DNA of 64,000 bases from Phaseolus vulgaris (lineage: Eukaryota > Streptophyta > Magnoliopsida > Fabales > Fabaceae): the NCBI RefSeq assembly GCF_000499845.2, contig NC_023751.2:6971835-7035834 (forward strand). The letters are read 5' to 3'. Of the stretch, positions 24,524-37,251 are shown one piece after another; within the stretch, counting starts at the first letter, position 1, and each line of letters opens with the position of its first letter. Position numbers and translations under genes: made by a program. The notes beneath the pieces were generated by a model. The model did not search any database. It had not been told where the DNA came from and saw only the letters and a program-made list of their open reading frames with translations.

Positions 24524-25724
24524 AAGGAGTATTAGTAATTTCTAAAAAATCAAACTACTTGCATAAAATATTAAACAAAAACAAGTATGGATCAAAATAA
24601 AAATGTTAAACACAAACACTTTTTTCTTTAAAAAGTATTCTTGCTTCTTTGAAAAACAAAAAGTAAACAAGTGAATGAAGAAAATGTATTAATTCAAAAA
24701 ACAATAATTTTATTTATTAATATCTAATTTCTAATAAGAGAAATAAAAAAACACTTATTTTTTATTTTTTTAACAACATAACTGATTATATTTTTAAAAT
24801 AAGTTTAACTGTTTTCTTATTTCTTTCTTTTTGTTAATTTTTTACACATCTATTTATCTCGAGTAATAATATATTAACAATCCTATTTAAATATGAAATG
24901 ATAAATTTAATTTATCAATAATCAATTATATTATTACATTATTATTATATAGTACTTAAATAAAAAATTTAATTATCAAAGTATTTTTTAATATTCTTCC
25001 TTCAATATTTGGATGATGCTTGTACCATACTTTCTAATTGTGCCACTTGATGGTGGCCCTTGTCTTAAATTAATTAAGCAGAAATGTGGGATCTTATCGT
25101 GTTTTGTTCATTTTGGAAGTGTTGTGTGGTGTCAACTGTCAACTAACCCACATTTGGTTTTATACTGTTACTAATTTTGTTTCTTTTGTCTAATTATTAT
25201 TTCCATGGAGATATTTGGATGTCATGTTCTTGTTCTTAGTGTTTTAGCTTTATTCATTGTGAGTTGACTTACCTATTCAATAATTCATGGGTTGATTAGA
25301 ATGTAATTTGGTTTTATTCATTATAAGTCAAATCATATGTTTTCTTAGAAAGAGAAAGAAAGGAGAAAATGAAGGGAAGAAAGTTATTTATTTATAACAA
25401 GGGTTAATTTAAATAAAGTCTTTTTTTTTGCAATTTTATCAATGCCAAAAGTAAAAGGATTTTTAATAATAAATTGGATATGAGATGTGACAGCTCTTTG
25501 TTAATTTAAAAGACACTGGAAGGTGACAAGGACAACTTTATATATTTAAAGTTATTCTTTAATAAATTTCAATAGCCATCAAACGATAATTTATTTTATG
25601 ATAAAATTCTTCAATAATAATAGTAAGAACAGAATAAAATGTTAATGCAATCTTAAACAATTATTTTTTATAATTACTGAAATCTGGTTTGAAATTTAAA
25701 TAGTACTAATTACTAATTAGTTAC
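24524..25724. other. AT-rich spacer with block A, first copy
   Basis: Positions 25065-25345 match 48305-48570 and 56755-57000: GAAATGTGGGATCTTA, TGTGTGGTGTCAACTGTCAACTAACCC and GTTCTTGTTCTTAGTGTTTTA are shared. This block lies downstream of each transporter copy. Otherwise no gene. Confidence 0.6.
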
Positions 25725-25808
25725 AATGGCGAGTTAAGGTCAAATAAGCGTTGACGATGGCAATGTAGGGGTTGAGTCCTACATTGCCAAGGTGCGGATG
25801 TAGCAACA

Positions 25809-26183
25809 GTGAAGAGCAGATCGAACTCACCACCTAGGCGGCGTAAGAAGAAAGGGTTTGTAGAATTGGGGGTCTCTTGTCCGCATCTGAGGAGGTCGGT
25901 AAGACTAAGTGTAAAACACCTTCGAGCTGGGTCACTGGGGCAGAACAGGGAGGTTTCGCCTTCTATCTCAATTTCTGATACAGACATAAGAACCTGTAAT
26001 TCCAGGTTGTGTGACCCTGTTAGTGTGGAGGAACCTGTAAGGTTGTGGGTAGATGGCAGGAAAGTTGGCTTATTCTGTCAAGGGGACGAGAAGGAGGTGG
26101 TAATGGAGTATGGGCGAATGGAAGCACGTGATACTAAGGTCTTGATGGAGTCTAAGCTGGGGGATATGGATGTTATCCCATGA
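25809..26183 (+). pseudogene. LINE C ORF1 C-terminal fragment
   Basis: A frame of 124 residues with a basic start (SPPRRRKKK) and an acidic end, lying directly upstream of ORF2. Its TGA overlaps the ORF2 ATG (ATGA at 26180-26183), an arrangement compatible with coupled translation. No zinc knuckle is visible. Assignment rests on position. Confidence 0.55.
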
Positions 26184-29100
26184 TAGTCGTTAATCTGAAT
26201 ATTAGAGGTATGGGGGGAGTATCAAATCAAGATACTTGAGTCATGTAATTGCCTGCGAAGGGGCAGATTTCGTGTGTCTGCAAGAGACAAAATTAAAGGA
26301 GATTACTGAGGCAAAATGCTTTTCTGTGTGGGGTAACAATAGAGTGGGATGGTTACATAATGAAGGGGTAAATGGGTGCGGAAGTCTGTTGTCTATGTGG
26401 AATGTTCATGCTTTTAGCTATAACAGCCATATAATGGGGAAAGGATTTATAGTTGTCTTTGGTATTCATCTTAATTGCCATATAATGGGGAAAGGATTTA
26501 TAGTTGTCTTTGGTATTCATCTTAAAACTAATTGTAGTTGTGTTATGGTGAATGTCTACGTCGCCTGCACAATTAATGATAAGAAGATCCTATGGGAGGT
26601 ATGGTGCTTGTGTGGTGATTTCAATGCTGTTAGAAGTCGTAGTGAAAGGAATGGGATAAGGGAGGGGTCTGTTTATTCAAGTGAGATTATTGGCTTTAAT
26701 AGTTTCATTGATGCTAATCTTTTGTTGGATCTACCTATTGTGGGAAAGAATTATACGTGGTTCAAGTCTAATGGGTCGACAAAAAGCAGAATAGACAGAG
26801 TACTGGTCTCAGAGGAATGGTTTGTAAGATGGCCTATGAGTAAACAATATGTGCAGCGGAGGGAAGTCTCTAACCACTGTGCCATAGTGGTGAAGTCTGT
26901 GGAGAAGGATTGGGGACCCAAACCGTTTCGTACCAATGATGCTTGGTTCCTGGAAAGGGGATTCAATGAGATGGTAAAGGAAAAATGGTTATCTTACCCT
27001 ATGAAGGGGAATTCCCTGGTGAATGTTAAGGAGAAGTTGAAGAGTTTAAAGGGTGACCTAAAGATCTGGAACAAGGAAGTGTTTGGAAATGTTTACACTC
27101 GCAAGAAGGAGATCCTACAGGAAATTGAGGAATTGGATTGTATGGACTGTTTGAATGACCTGAATGAAGGTGATAGGTTGAAAAGGGTTGCCCTGGTAAG
27201 TCGGTTGAAGGAAAATGACAAAAAGATAGAGTCCCTCACTTGTCAGAAGGCTAGAGCAAGGTGGTTTAAGTATGGTGATTCTTGTACAAGATTCTACCAC
27301 TCATCCTTGAGATGGAGAAGACTTAGAAATGAAGTTAAGGGGGTGGAGGTAGGGGGTCAGTGGTGTGAAGAACCTTGTACTGTGCGATCCGAAGCCAAGA
27401 AGCTCTTTGATTCTAGATTCAAAGCCACGAAAGACTTTGGGGTTAGACTCGATGAGGTTGAGTTCAAGTCCTTATCTCAAGAGGACAATGAGAGTTTGAT
27501 TATGGAGTTTACAGAGGAAGAAATAAGGGACGTAGTATGGCTTTGTGGTGGGACAAAGAGCCTTGGGCCTGATGGCTTCAACATGAACTTTATTAAGGAG
27601 AGTAGGGCAGTTCTTAAAGATGAGGTAGTACAAGCGATGTCCCTCTTTCATGAATCAGGGTGTATCCCTAAGGGGTGCAACGCCTCTTTTGTCGCTCTAG
27701 TTCCAAAAGTAAGAGACCTGTCCAATCTTGAACATTATAGACCAATCTCTCTGGTGGGTGTGATGTATAAAATCATCTCTAAGGTGCTAGCAGAACGGAT
27801 GAAAAAGGTGTTACCAACCGTCATTGATGAGTGCCAATCAGCTTTCCTCAAGGACAAAGGGATTCTTGATAGTGTTTTAACGGCCAATGAGGTGTTAGAA
27901 GACCTTAGGAGGCGACGAGTGAGTGGGCTGTGTCTTAAGGTGGACTTTGAAAAAGCTTACGATTCTGTCAGATGGGAGTTCCTTATTGACATGCTTCAGA
28001 GGCTTGGTTTCCATTGTAAATGGATTATGTGGATCAAAGGATGTCTGGCTAGTGCAACTGTGTCGGTGTTGGTTAATGGAAGTCCAACAGAGGAATTTTA
28101 TTCGTCACGGGGGCTTAAGCAGGGTGACCCCTTCGCTCCTTTTCTTTTTATAGTGGTAGTTGAAGGGCTTGCAGGGCTAGTAAGGCAAGCTGCGAAGGCT
28201 AATCTTTACAAAGGCCTTAATATTGGAAGGAAAGAGGTGGGGATAAGTATACTCTAGTTCGCTGATGACACGTTGCTTTTATGCCAGGACTCATACTCTA
28301 ATGTGTTTATACTGAAGGCCATTCTTAGGGGTTTTGAGCTAGCGTCTTGGCTGAAGATCAACTTCCATAAGTCTAAGCTAGCAGGTGTAAATGTTAGGAA
28401 AAGTATCATGGATTGTTATACGAAGACCCTAAATTGCTCTCAGATGGAGGTACCTTTTATCTATTTGGGTATAGAAGTGGGGGGTAATCCGAGAAAGAAG
28501 AAATTTTGGGAGCCTGTGTTGAGTAAGCTAAAATCCAGGCTTAGTGTGTGGAAAGGGAGATTTCTGTCTATGGCAGGAAGATTGTGCCTTGCCAAGTCAG
28601 TCTTGTCGACGGTTCCACTTTACTACTTGTCCCTATTTAAAGCACCTGAGGTGGTCTGCAAGAGTATTACTAGCATAAAAAGGAGATTCATGTGAGGTTG
28701 GGGGAAGGGAAATAGATCTATCTCTTGGATTAGCTGGAAAGATATTTGCAAACCGAAAGGGGATGGAGGTTTGGGCATCAGAGATATAAGGAAGTTTAAT
28801 TATGCGTTGTTGGCAAAGTGGAAGTGGAGGACCATCTCTGGTCACGAAGGGAGATGGAATGAAGTGTTAAACTCAAAGTATGGATTGGATATAAGTATTG
28901 GTCATATACCTGTGAAACTTCAGTCATGGTGGTGGAGAGATCTGTTGAAGGTGTGTAAAGAAGGAGGAGGTGAAGGGTCGTTCCAAGAACAAGTCGGATG
29001 GAATCTAGGGAGTGGTGATAAAGTTAGATTTTGGGAGGATGTGTGGGCTGGTAACTCGACCTTGAAGACATTGTACCCAAGGTTGTATTCTCTCTCTCTA

Positions 29101-29854
29101 AATCAAGGTCAGAAGGTGGAAGAGGTAGGAGTATGGGATGATTTGGAGTGGAGGTGGACCCTTAATTGGAGAAGTAGATTTGAATGGGAATCGGCTTTGG
29201 AATCTGAACTTGGAAACTACATTTCCAGGGTCAGAGTTAGGAAGGATGTGGAGGAGCAGTGAATATGGCGATTTTTCGATAAGTGCAACATATGAGTGTC
29301 TGTCTAAGCCTGAAAGGGTTCCACAAAAAGAGGTGTATACCCTTCTCTGGAAGGTGAAAACTTTTCCTAATGTTATGCTCTTGGTCTGGAGGGTATTGTT
29401 GGGGAGAATCCCTACAAGACTGAGTTTGAGAAGTCGGGGGGTTATTATGAACTCTACCGCGTGTGCGTTATGTTTGTCCGCGGAGGAGTCGTGCCAACAT
29501 CTTTTTATGGAATGTGAACATGCATGGCGGGTATGGTTGATGTGCTTTAAATGGATCGGTATTTCATTCACCCAACATAATGACATTGCGGTACACTTTG
29601 AGAGCTTCTATCTGACAAATGGTAGTCGAGAACAAAATTTTGTTTGGAAAGGGGTATGGACAACAATAATTTGGAGCCTGTGGGAGCATAGAAATGCAGT
29701 GGTGCTTAGAGAAGGAGTAGTGGACGCTGAAGAAGTGTTGCAGAAGGCCCAACTCAAATCATGGTTGTGGTTGAAGCATAAGGGACACAATTTCTCTTAT
29801 TCGTTCTCTGACTGGATGTTAAATCCTTGGTCCTGTATCTGTAGCTATAAGTAA
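26180..29854 (+). pseudogene. LINE C ORF2: endonuclease, reverse transcriptase, zinc-binding domain
   Basis: It starts MIVVNLNIRGMGG, frameshifts near 26228, then is open to 28257. The endonuclease shows CLQETKL, CGDFNAV and SRIDRVLVS; the terminal SDH motif reads SNHC, a catalytic-site Asp to Asn change. The RT shows SLVGVMYKIISKVLAERM, KVDFEKAYDSVRWEF and LKQGDPFAPFLF. A TAG at 28255 replaces Gln just before FADDTLLL, and a TGA at 28693 replaces Trp. A frameshift near 29250 leads into the zinc-binding domain (CALCLSAEESCQHLFMEC). An in-frame 51-bp tandem duplication lies at 26426-26527. Otherwise well preserved, so recently inactivated. Confidence 0.9.
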
Positions 29855-31075
29855 GCTTGTACACGATACAGGTAGAGGATGGAAGAAGGGTTCCTTAAGC
29901 TTAATGCGGAATTTGAGAAAGTTAGGATTTACTTGGCTGAGTAGGAAAGGAATTTTGTTTGCTATACTGTGTGCCCTGGTCATGCTACTGTTGTTCCGGT
30001 TCCATGGAGGTATAACTCTTAAGTGGTCTTGGTGGGGCGAACGTAGTATAAGACGGTGGTCTGAAGTGGAGGTGGGAGTTTTTGGGGGCTTGGTGTGGTT
30101 GTTGGGGGGAATGTCAATAGGTGTTGGAGTTAGATGTGATGCTGATGGAGGTGCTGGTGTTAATTATATCCACTGTCTTGGAGCTGTCATAAGGCATCAC
30201 TGGTTGGTGTGGTGTTTCGTCTGGTTTGTGCAAATGTTTATGAAGAGTGGTCACTTAAGATACTGTAGTGTGGCATTAAGGTGTAATGCAAAAGGGGAAG
30301 ACCAATTCACGGGGATTGGTTTATTTGGTATAGTCCTGTGGCTAAGATGTTTTGTTGTGTTTGTGGCTTTTTCTCTTGAGGTTGTCATAGTAGACCCGAA
30401 GGTCCAAGGCCGGAGTAATGATTCCTATAAGGAGTGAGAAGTATGTAGTGGTAAGGGTTGATCAGTGGTGGATTAATGGTGAAGTATGTGTAACTCATAT
30501 GTTGTACCATAATCCTTGGTTGGCTGCTGGTTTGCTCGAAATAGAGCACGATTCTCTTGGAGTTAAAATCTGCAGTAGGTGACCTCCAATGTCACGTCTA
30601 CTTCTCTGATAGGTGGTGGACTGTAGGAGAATAGGGAGTGCAGGAAGAAATATCTTGACCAAGTCATATCTGATTGAGGTAGAGGCTTGAAGGCCAAGGT
30701 TTGAGCCCCAAGTAGCTGCTGGTTCTTGGAACTGGTTTTATCTGTGGCATTGTTTGGTGTAGATTAAGTTTGCACTTTGCTGGTTTCTATGTTTGCAGCT
30801 GGTGTAGAACCATGTCAGAGCCCACGTGTGGCGTTTTTGTCACTGAAGCCAAATCCTTTGTTAACACATGACAAATCTGAATCCATGGGAAGTGACTTAG
30901 CTGTCAGCGCTGGTGTTGATTAGCAGGTTTTATTGGCTGGACTGATTATGGATGGTGTTTTGAGGACATATTTTTATGCATGGGACCCTGGAAGGAACAT
31001 TTGCTGTTATGCCAAAGCTGGGAGGGGAAAGGGTTGTTGGATTACTTGGATGTAGGCTCAACTCAGGATGTTGAA
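29855..31075 (+). other. LINE C 3' UTR, proximal part
   Basis: G/T-rich non-coding sequence between the ORF2 end and the copia LTR. The 177-codon open frame at 29904-30437 has low-complexity hydrophobic content and no domain, so I do not call it a gene. Confidence 0.7.
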
Positions 31076-31516
31076 TGTAAGAAATTATGTATATTAATTT
31101 CTATAAAGTGACTCACATGACTTAGAGTTTGGGCTTTGGGCCCAAATATGATTTAATAATAATAATAGAATTAAAGGCCCATTGGTTAATGTGAGAAATA
31201 TATATCTGATGATATACCTAATGAAAACCTACATCTGATGGAGATTGGGTACTAAAGCTATAAGGTTCTGTCTCTGCAAATAATAGTTGTCTCACTGTTA
31301 ACCATCACGAAAGTGTGAGACAAGAACGGAATTGCAAGAGATAGATTGGGATAAAGGAGATAAAGTAACTGCTCAATTAGGATCACTCATGGATCAAGGT
31401 AAGTGCCTATTCCTTCTTGATTATATGATTGTGTGAGAATCATGATATGATAAGATCTATTTTGTGAACATAAATTGTATGTGTTCAATTTACGTTTATT
31501 CATGTTTTGACTTACA
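31076..31516 (+). repeat. Copia 5' LTR
   Basis: 441 bp, TG...CA with six-base inverted ends. It contains a strong splice-donor-like AAGGTAAGTG at 31396-31405, just after an ATG at 31389. Confidence 0.95.
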
Positions 31517-31518
31517 TG

Positions 31519-31530
31519 TGGTATCAGAGC
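31519..31530 (+). promoter_or_regulatory. Copia primer-binding site
   Basis: TGGTATCAGAGC, two bases after the LTR; the standard initiator-Met tRNA site of plant copia elements. Confidence 0.9.
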
Positions 31531-33143
31531 CTTGTTGCTCATTTTTGTGATTCTCCATTAATGTTTTTCCAAAATTTGAAGAACCCTAATTTTAAAAATT
31601 ATTCCCAATTTAAGAACCCTAATTTAAAATTAGGGTTTATAAATTAAGGTTTTCATTCCTCTAGTTCCCTAATTGTCCTAAACCATCAAAATTAAATAAC
31701 CCTAGTTTTAATTAATCCCAATTAAAGAATCCTAATTTTAAAATTAGGGTTTATGGATTAAGGTTTCCATTAACACGACCCTAATCTTCCTGCACCCAAC
31801 GGCACCATTAACGGTGTTGAGAAAAGAAACCCTATAATTTTTATTTTTATTTTCTTTTCATTACGTAATTTGGCTGCCTTTTGATCGTGTATAATGTGGG
31901 TAGCTTTTGGTCCAGTTTAGGATCAAAGACCAGACTCCTGGCTTTGGAGTAGGCTGGCCAAACAAACACAGTGCCTTGTTCCATCACCCTTTTGTTCCAA
32001 ACAAACACAGTCCCAGTTTTTTTTGTTTTTTTTTTTTAACACTTTACGTCATTAATTTTACTTTATTTGATTAATGTTTAATTAAAGTTTTTAATTCAAA
32101 TTTACGTTATGTTATAATGTAATACAATTTATATTTAAATTAAAGTTTAATTAATTAATTAAAAGTGAGTAACGGAAAATTAATTTTTCTGTTTATGTAT
32201 CATTATTTTTTTTAGTGTAATTTAATTTGCATTAAATTAAAGTTTTAATGATTATGTTCATTAAATTAAAGTTTAATTAAAGTTTTTATGAAATTTTATA
32301 AAGTTTTAATGTAATTTTATTTGCATTAAATTAAAGTTTAATTAAAGTTTTCATGAAATTTTATTATGTCATAATGTAATTTAATTTGCATTTAAATTAA
32401 AGTTTAATTAATTGATTGAAAGTGAGGAATGGAAAATTATATTTCCGCTTTATGTATTTAATTTTAAATTGAAATTTTGGAATTACTTGTATGATGGATT
32501 TGTAATCACCAAAGTGATCAAATCTTTAAGTTTTATTTAATTCCAAATTATGGATGAAATTTTATTTCATATAATGATATTATTTATGGAATTATTTGTA
32601 TGATTGATTTGTAATCACCAAAGTGATCAAATCTTTATGTTTTATTTAATTCCAAATTATGGATGATGAAATTTTATTTCAATTAATGATAATATTTATG
32701 GAATTATTTGTATGATAGATTTGTAATCACCAAAGTGATCAAATCTTTAAGTTTTATTTAATTCCAGATTACTGATAAATTTTATTCCAATTACCTATAG
32801 AAATGAATGCTAAATTATGAAGTATATGGGTAAATGGAAATTCATTATTATAGGGCATTATGGATCACCCAAAGGTTGATTAGTTGTCCTTATAATTAAT
32901 GGATATGATTGTTGGTAGTGAGTATGTGTTATTAGTTTTTGCTTGTATATCCAAAGATAACAAGTGTTTCTAGTTAATGCATATATCTTACCAAATAAAG
33001 TTAATACTATTAGCATCATTATGTTTTGTGTATTAATGGATCTCCCAAAGGAGAACGTTAGTATACATATAATGTTTTCTGAATCTGTATAGTATGTTTA
33101 GTTTATGACTCGAAGTATTAATGTTAAGCATGTGTGATTGCAG
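31531..33143 (+). other. Copia non-coding AT-rich leader in place of gag
   Basis: No long open frame and no zinc-knuckle motif. It holds near-palindromic AACCCTAATTT/AAATTAGGGTT motifs (31610-31760), two direct repeats about 290 bp apart (32100-32450) and a three-copy tandem repeat (32479-32790). It ends GATTGCAG, a good splice acceptor, right before the pol frame. Confidence 0.75.
32479..32790. repeat. Three-copy tandem repeat of about 110 bp in the copia leader
   Basis: Units start at 32479, 32588 and 32700. Each contains TTTGTAATCACCAAAGTGAT, where ATCAC/GTGAT can pair as a small hairpin. Confidence 0.9.
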
Positions 33144-36100
33144 TATCTGTTCCTGTAGCCTTACGTTCGCAGGTTACGTCTGTTCCAATCTTTAATGCTT
33201 ATTATGTATGTTTTGAATCAAACTTAACTGAAGTTCCACATAATTCTTGGTGGATTGATTCTGGATGCACAACTCATGTTTCTAACATGATGCAAGGATT
33301 CCTTTCAACCTGAACCATAAAGCCAAATGAAAAGTTTGTCTTCATGGGAAATAGAGAGAAGGTTCCAGTGGAAGCAGTCGGGACTTATCATTTAATCCTC
33401 GACACTGGATTTTATTTAGACCTGATGGATACTTTTTACGTACCTAGTATATCTAGGAATTTAGTATCATTGTCTAAACTTGATGTTGCTGGATACTCTT
33501 TTAAATTTGGGAATGGATGTTTCAGCTTATATCAGCGTACCCATTTGATTGGATCTGGTACTCTTTATGATGGATTGTATAGATTGAATCTCGATAATCT
33601 ATATGCTGAAACTCTTATGACCTCGCATCATGATGTTGGCATTAAACGAAGTTTGGTGAATGAATGTTCTGCTTTCTTGTGGCACAAACGTTTGGGACAT
33701 ATTTCCAAGGAAAGAATGGAGAGATTGGTAAAGTATGAAATACTTCCAAGTTTGGATTTTACTGATCTGAATGTATGTGTGGATTGTATTAAAGGCAAAC
33801 AAACAAAACACACAAAGAAGGGAGCCACAAGAAGTACTCAGCTTCTTGAAATTATACACACTGATATATGTGGACCTTTTGATGCAAGTTCTTTCAATAA
33901 AGAAAGGTATTTTATCACCTTCATTGATGATTTTTCACGTTATGGTTATGTCTATTTACTGCATGAAAAATCGCAAGCGGTGAATGCCTTGGAAGTTTAT
34001 ATAAATGAAGTGGAAAGGCAATTAGACAGAAAGGTGAAAATTATCAGGTCAGATAGAGGTGGTGAATATTATGGAAAATATGATGAAAGTGGACAACACC
34101 CTGGTCCGTTTGCTAAGTTCCTTGAGAGACGTGGTATTTGTGCTCAATACACAATGCCAGGTACACCACAACAAAATGGTGTTTCAGAAAGGCGTAATCG
34201 AACCTTAATGGATATGGTTAGGAGCATGTTAAGTAAGTCAACTGTACCTGTTTCATTGTGGATGTATGCTTTAAAAACTGCCATGTACCTGTTGAACAGG
34301 GTTCCTAGTAAGGCAGTTCAAAAGACACCTTTTGAATTATGGACAGGAAGGAAACCCAGTTTGAGACACCTGCATGTTTGGGGATGTCAGACAGAAGTCA
34401 GAATATACAATCCGCAAGAGAAGAAATTGGATGCAAGAACAATCAGTGGATATTTCATTGGTTATCCAGCAAAGTCGAAAGGGTATATGTTTTACTGTCC
34501 TACCCATAACACACGAATTGTTGAATCTGGAAATGCACGGTTCATTGAAAATGGTGAAACCAGTGGGAGTGATACTTCACAAAATGTGGAGATTAAGGAA
34601 GTTAGAGTACAAGTTCCTTTAACTAGTACCTTTACTTCAAGTATTGTTGTTCCTAATGTAGTTGAGTCACTCAACGATGAAGAAGAACAACAAATTAATG
34701 ATCATGAAGAAAACAATGAACTTGTAGTAGAACAACCACAAGAAATAGTATTAAGAAGATCTCAAAGAGAAAGAAAGTCTGTTGTTTCGAATGATTATGT
34801 GGTTTATCTACAAGAGTCAGAAAATGACTTAAGTATTGATAATGATCCAGTTTCATTTTCAGACGCCATCAATGATGATAATTCTGATAAGTGGTTAGAT
34901 GCCATGAAAGATGAGCTTAAATCAATGGCACAGAATGATGTATGGGACCTTATAGAATTGCCAGAAGGATGCAAGAGAGTCGGGTGTAAATGGGTCTTTA
35001 AGACTAAACGTGACTCTCATGGCAATATCGAACGTTACAAGGCCCGACTTGTTGCCAAAGGTTTTACTCAAAAGGATGGCATTGATTATAAGGAGACATT
35101 TTCACCTGTTTCTAAGAAAGATTCCTTTAGAATTATCATGGCATTAGTAGCTCATTATGATCTTGAGTTGCATCAGATGGATGTCAAAACTGCTTTTCTG
35201 AATGGGGATTTAGAAGAGGATGTTTATATGGACCAACCAGTGGGGTTCATTGAAGAAGGAAAGGAACACATGGTGTGTAAACTTAAGAAATCAATATACG
35301 GGCTTAAACAGGCTTCTAGGCAATGGTATCTTAAGTTCAATGATACTATTGTGTCCTTTGGGTTTAAGGAAAACATCGTTGATCAGTGTATATACCTGAA
35401 GATCAGTGGGAGCAAGTTTATATTCCTGATTCTGTATGTTGATGATATCTTGCTTGCAACTAATGATCTTGGTCTATTAAGTGAGACTAAGAAGTTTCTC
35501 TCTAATAACTTTGAGATGAAAGATATGGGTGAGGCATACTATGTGATAGGAATTGAAATATTCTGTGACAGGTCACAAGGACTGTTAGGTTTGTCTCAGA
35601 AAGCATATATTAATAAAGTTTTAGAGAGATTCAGAATGGATAAATGTTCGACATCTCCTGTTCCAATACAGAAAGGAGACAAATTTAGTCTCATGCAATG
35701 TCCAAAGAATGACTTGGAACGGAAACAGATGGAGAATATACCTTATGCATCTATTGTTGGGAGTTTAATGTATGCTCAAACTTGTACACGACCAGATATT
35801 AGTTTTGCAGTTGGTATGCTTGGTAGATATCAGAGTAATCCAGGATTAGATCATTGGAAAGTTGCAAAGAAAGTTTTAAGATACTTGCAAGGAACGAAAG
35901 ATCACATGCTTACTTATAAAAGATCTGATCACCTTGAGGTGATTGGATATACAGATTCAGATTTTGCTGGCTGTGTGGATACACGAAAGTCTACATTTGG
36001 TTATGTGTATCTTTTAGCCGGAGGAGCGATTTCATGGAAAAGTGCGAAGCAGTCAGTCATCCCTGCGTCCACTATGGAGGCTGAATTTGTGGCATGCTTT

Positions 36101-36421
36101 GAGGCCACAGTTCAGGCTAATTGGTTGCGGAATTTTATTTCAGGACTTGGAATTGTTGACAGTATTGTCAAGCCGCTGAAAATTTATTGTGATAACTCCG
36201 CAGCAGTCTTCTTTTCTAAAAACGACAAGTATTCCAAAGGTGCTAAACATATGGAATTGAAATACTTTGCCGTTAAAGAAGAAGTTTAGAAACATAAAGT
36301 GTCAATAGAACATATTAGCACTGATCTTATGATTGCTGACCCTTTAACAAAAGGGTTACCGCCCAAAATATTTACTGGTCATGTTGTAAATATGGGCATT
36401 ATGTTTACTAGTGAATTATGA
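33144..36421 (+). pseudogene. Copia pol polyprotein (two nonsense codons)
   Basis: A single frame from 33146 to the final TGA at 36419, broken by a TGA at 33311 and a TAG at 36287. The protease has WWIDSGCTTHVSN. The pre-integrase zinc region has HKRLGHIS...CVDCIKGK. The integrase core shows HTDICGPF, RSDRGGEYY and PQQNGVSERRNRTL (D, D, E). The RT shows YKARLVAKGFTQ, MDVKTAFLNGDLEEDVYM and LYVDDILLATN (catalytic DD at about residues 700-701 of the 981-residue open part). RNase H shows YTDSDFAGC, STMEAEFVA and IYCDNSAA. Both stops are explainable as C to T changes, the second replacing Gln in EEVQKH. The enzymes are otherwise intact. Confidence 0.92.
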
Positions 36422-36799
36422 ATGTTGTTAATGCTTATTTGACACTCTGAGCTCATTGATAAATAAAGTTTCTGAAATTTATGTTGTTTTCTACTTTATG
36501 TATATGCATGCAAATTATGTTATTATGGTGTGGAAAACAAATTATGTTGTTATTGATGACAATGACATTATGTTTGAACCTATTATGGATTTCTCACTAT
36601 AAAGTCATATTAAGGAGAAAGAATGATATAGTAGTACATGGAAGGAAATGTGTTGATTCAAATGACATGTAACCGCCATGACTCTTATTATTTCTGTATT
36701 CTTGATTATGAATAATGATAGAACCAATTTATGTAAGGCCTTTTAAATGCGCATTTATGTCATTATTAAATCATGAAAGTATTATAACTCATATGAGTC

Positions 36800-36810
36800 A
36801 AGTGGGAGAA
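36800..36810 (+). promoter_or_regulatory. Copia polypurine tract
   Basis: AAGTGGGAGAA directly before the 3' LTR; the plus-strand priming site. Confidence 0.85.
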
Positions 36811-37251
36811 TGTAAGAAATTATGTATATTAATTTCTATAAAGTGACTCACATGACTTAGAGTTTGGGCTTTGGGCCCAAATATGATTTAATAATAATAA
36901 TAGAATTAAAGGCCCATTGGTTAATGTGAGAAATATATATCTGATGATATACCTAATGAAAACCTACATCTGATGGAGATTGGGTACTAAAGCTATAAGG
37001 TTCTGTCTCTGCAAATAATAGTTGTCTCACTGTTAACCATCACGAAAGTGTGAGACAAGAACGGAATTGCAAGAGATAGATTGGGATAAAGGAGATAAAG
37101 TAACTGCTCAATTAGGATCACTCATGGATCAAGGTAAGTGCCTATTCCTTCTTGATTATATGATTGTGTGAGAATCATGATATGATAAGATCTATTTTGT
37201 GAACATAAATTGTATGTGTTCAATTTACGTTTATTCATGTTTTGACTTACA
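36811..37251 (+). repeat. Copia 3' LTR
   Basis: No difference found from the 5' LTR over 441 bp. Confidence 0.95.

Larger units (their letters stand above)
31076..37251 (+). mobile_element. Ty1/copia LTR retrotransposon with identical LTRs, lacking gag
   Basis: The two LTRs (31076-31516 and 36811-37251, 441 bp each) read identically by eye and have TGTAAG/CTTACA ends. The primer-binding site at 31519-31530 (TGGTATCAGAGC) is complementary to initiator tRNA-Met, and the polypurine tract AAGTGGGAGAA is at 36800-36810. The pol order protease, integrase, RT, RNase H is that of copia. Where gag should be there is a 1.6-kb AT-rich leader. The flanking pentamers differ (TTGAA and GCTTT), so there is no target duplication. 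Identical LTRs imply very recent insertion. Confidence 0.95.

Noticed and set aside
29904..30437. 177-codon open frame after LINE C ORF2
   Set aside because: It lies in the LINE 3' UTR, has G/T-driven hydrophobic composition and no recognisable domain.
31610..31760. Interstitial telomere repeats (AACCCTAA/TTAGGGTT)
   Set aside because: Only scattered half-units in inverted pairs within the copia leader, and not a tandem TTTAGGG array.
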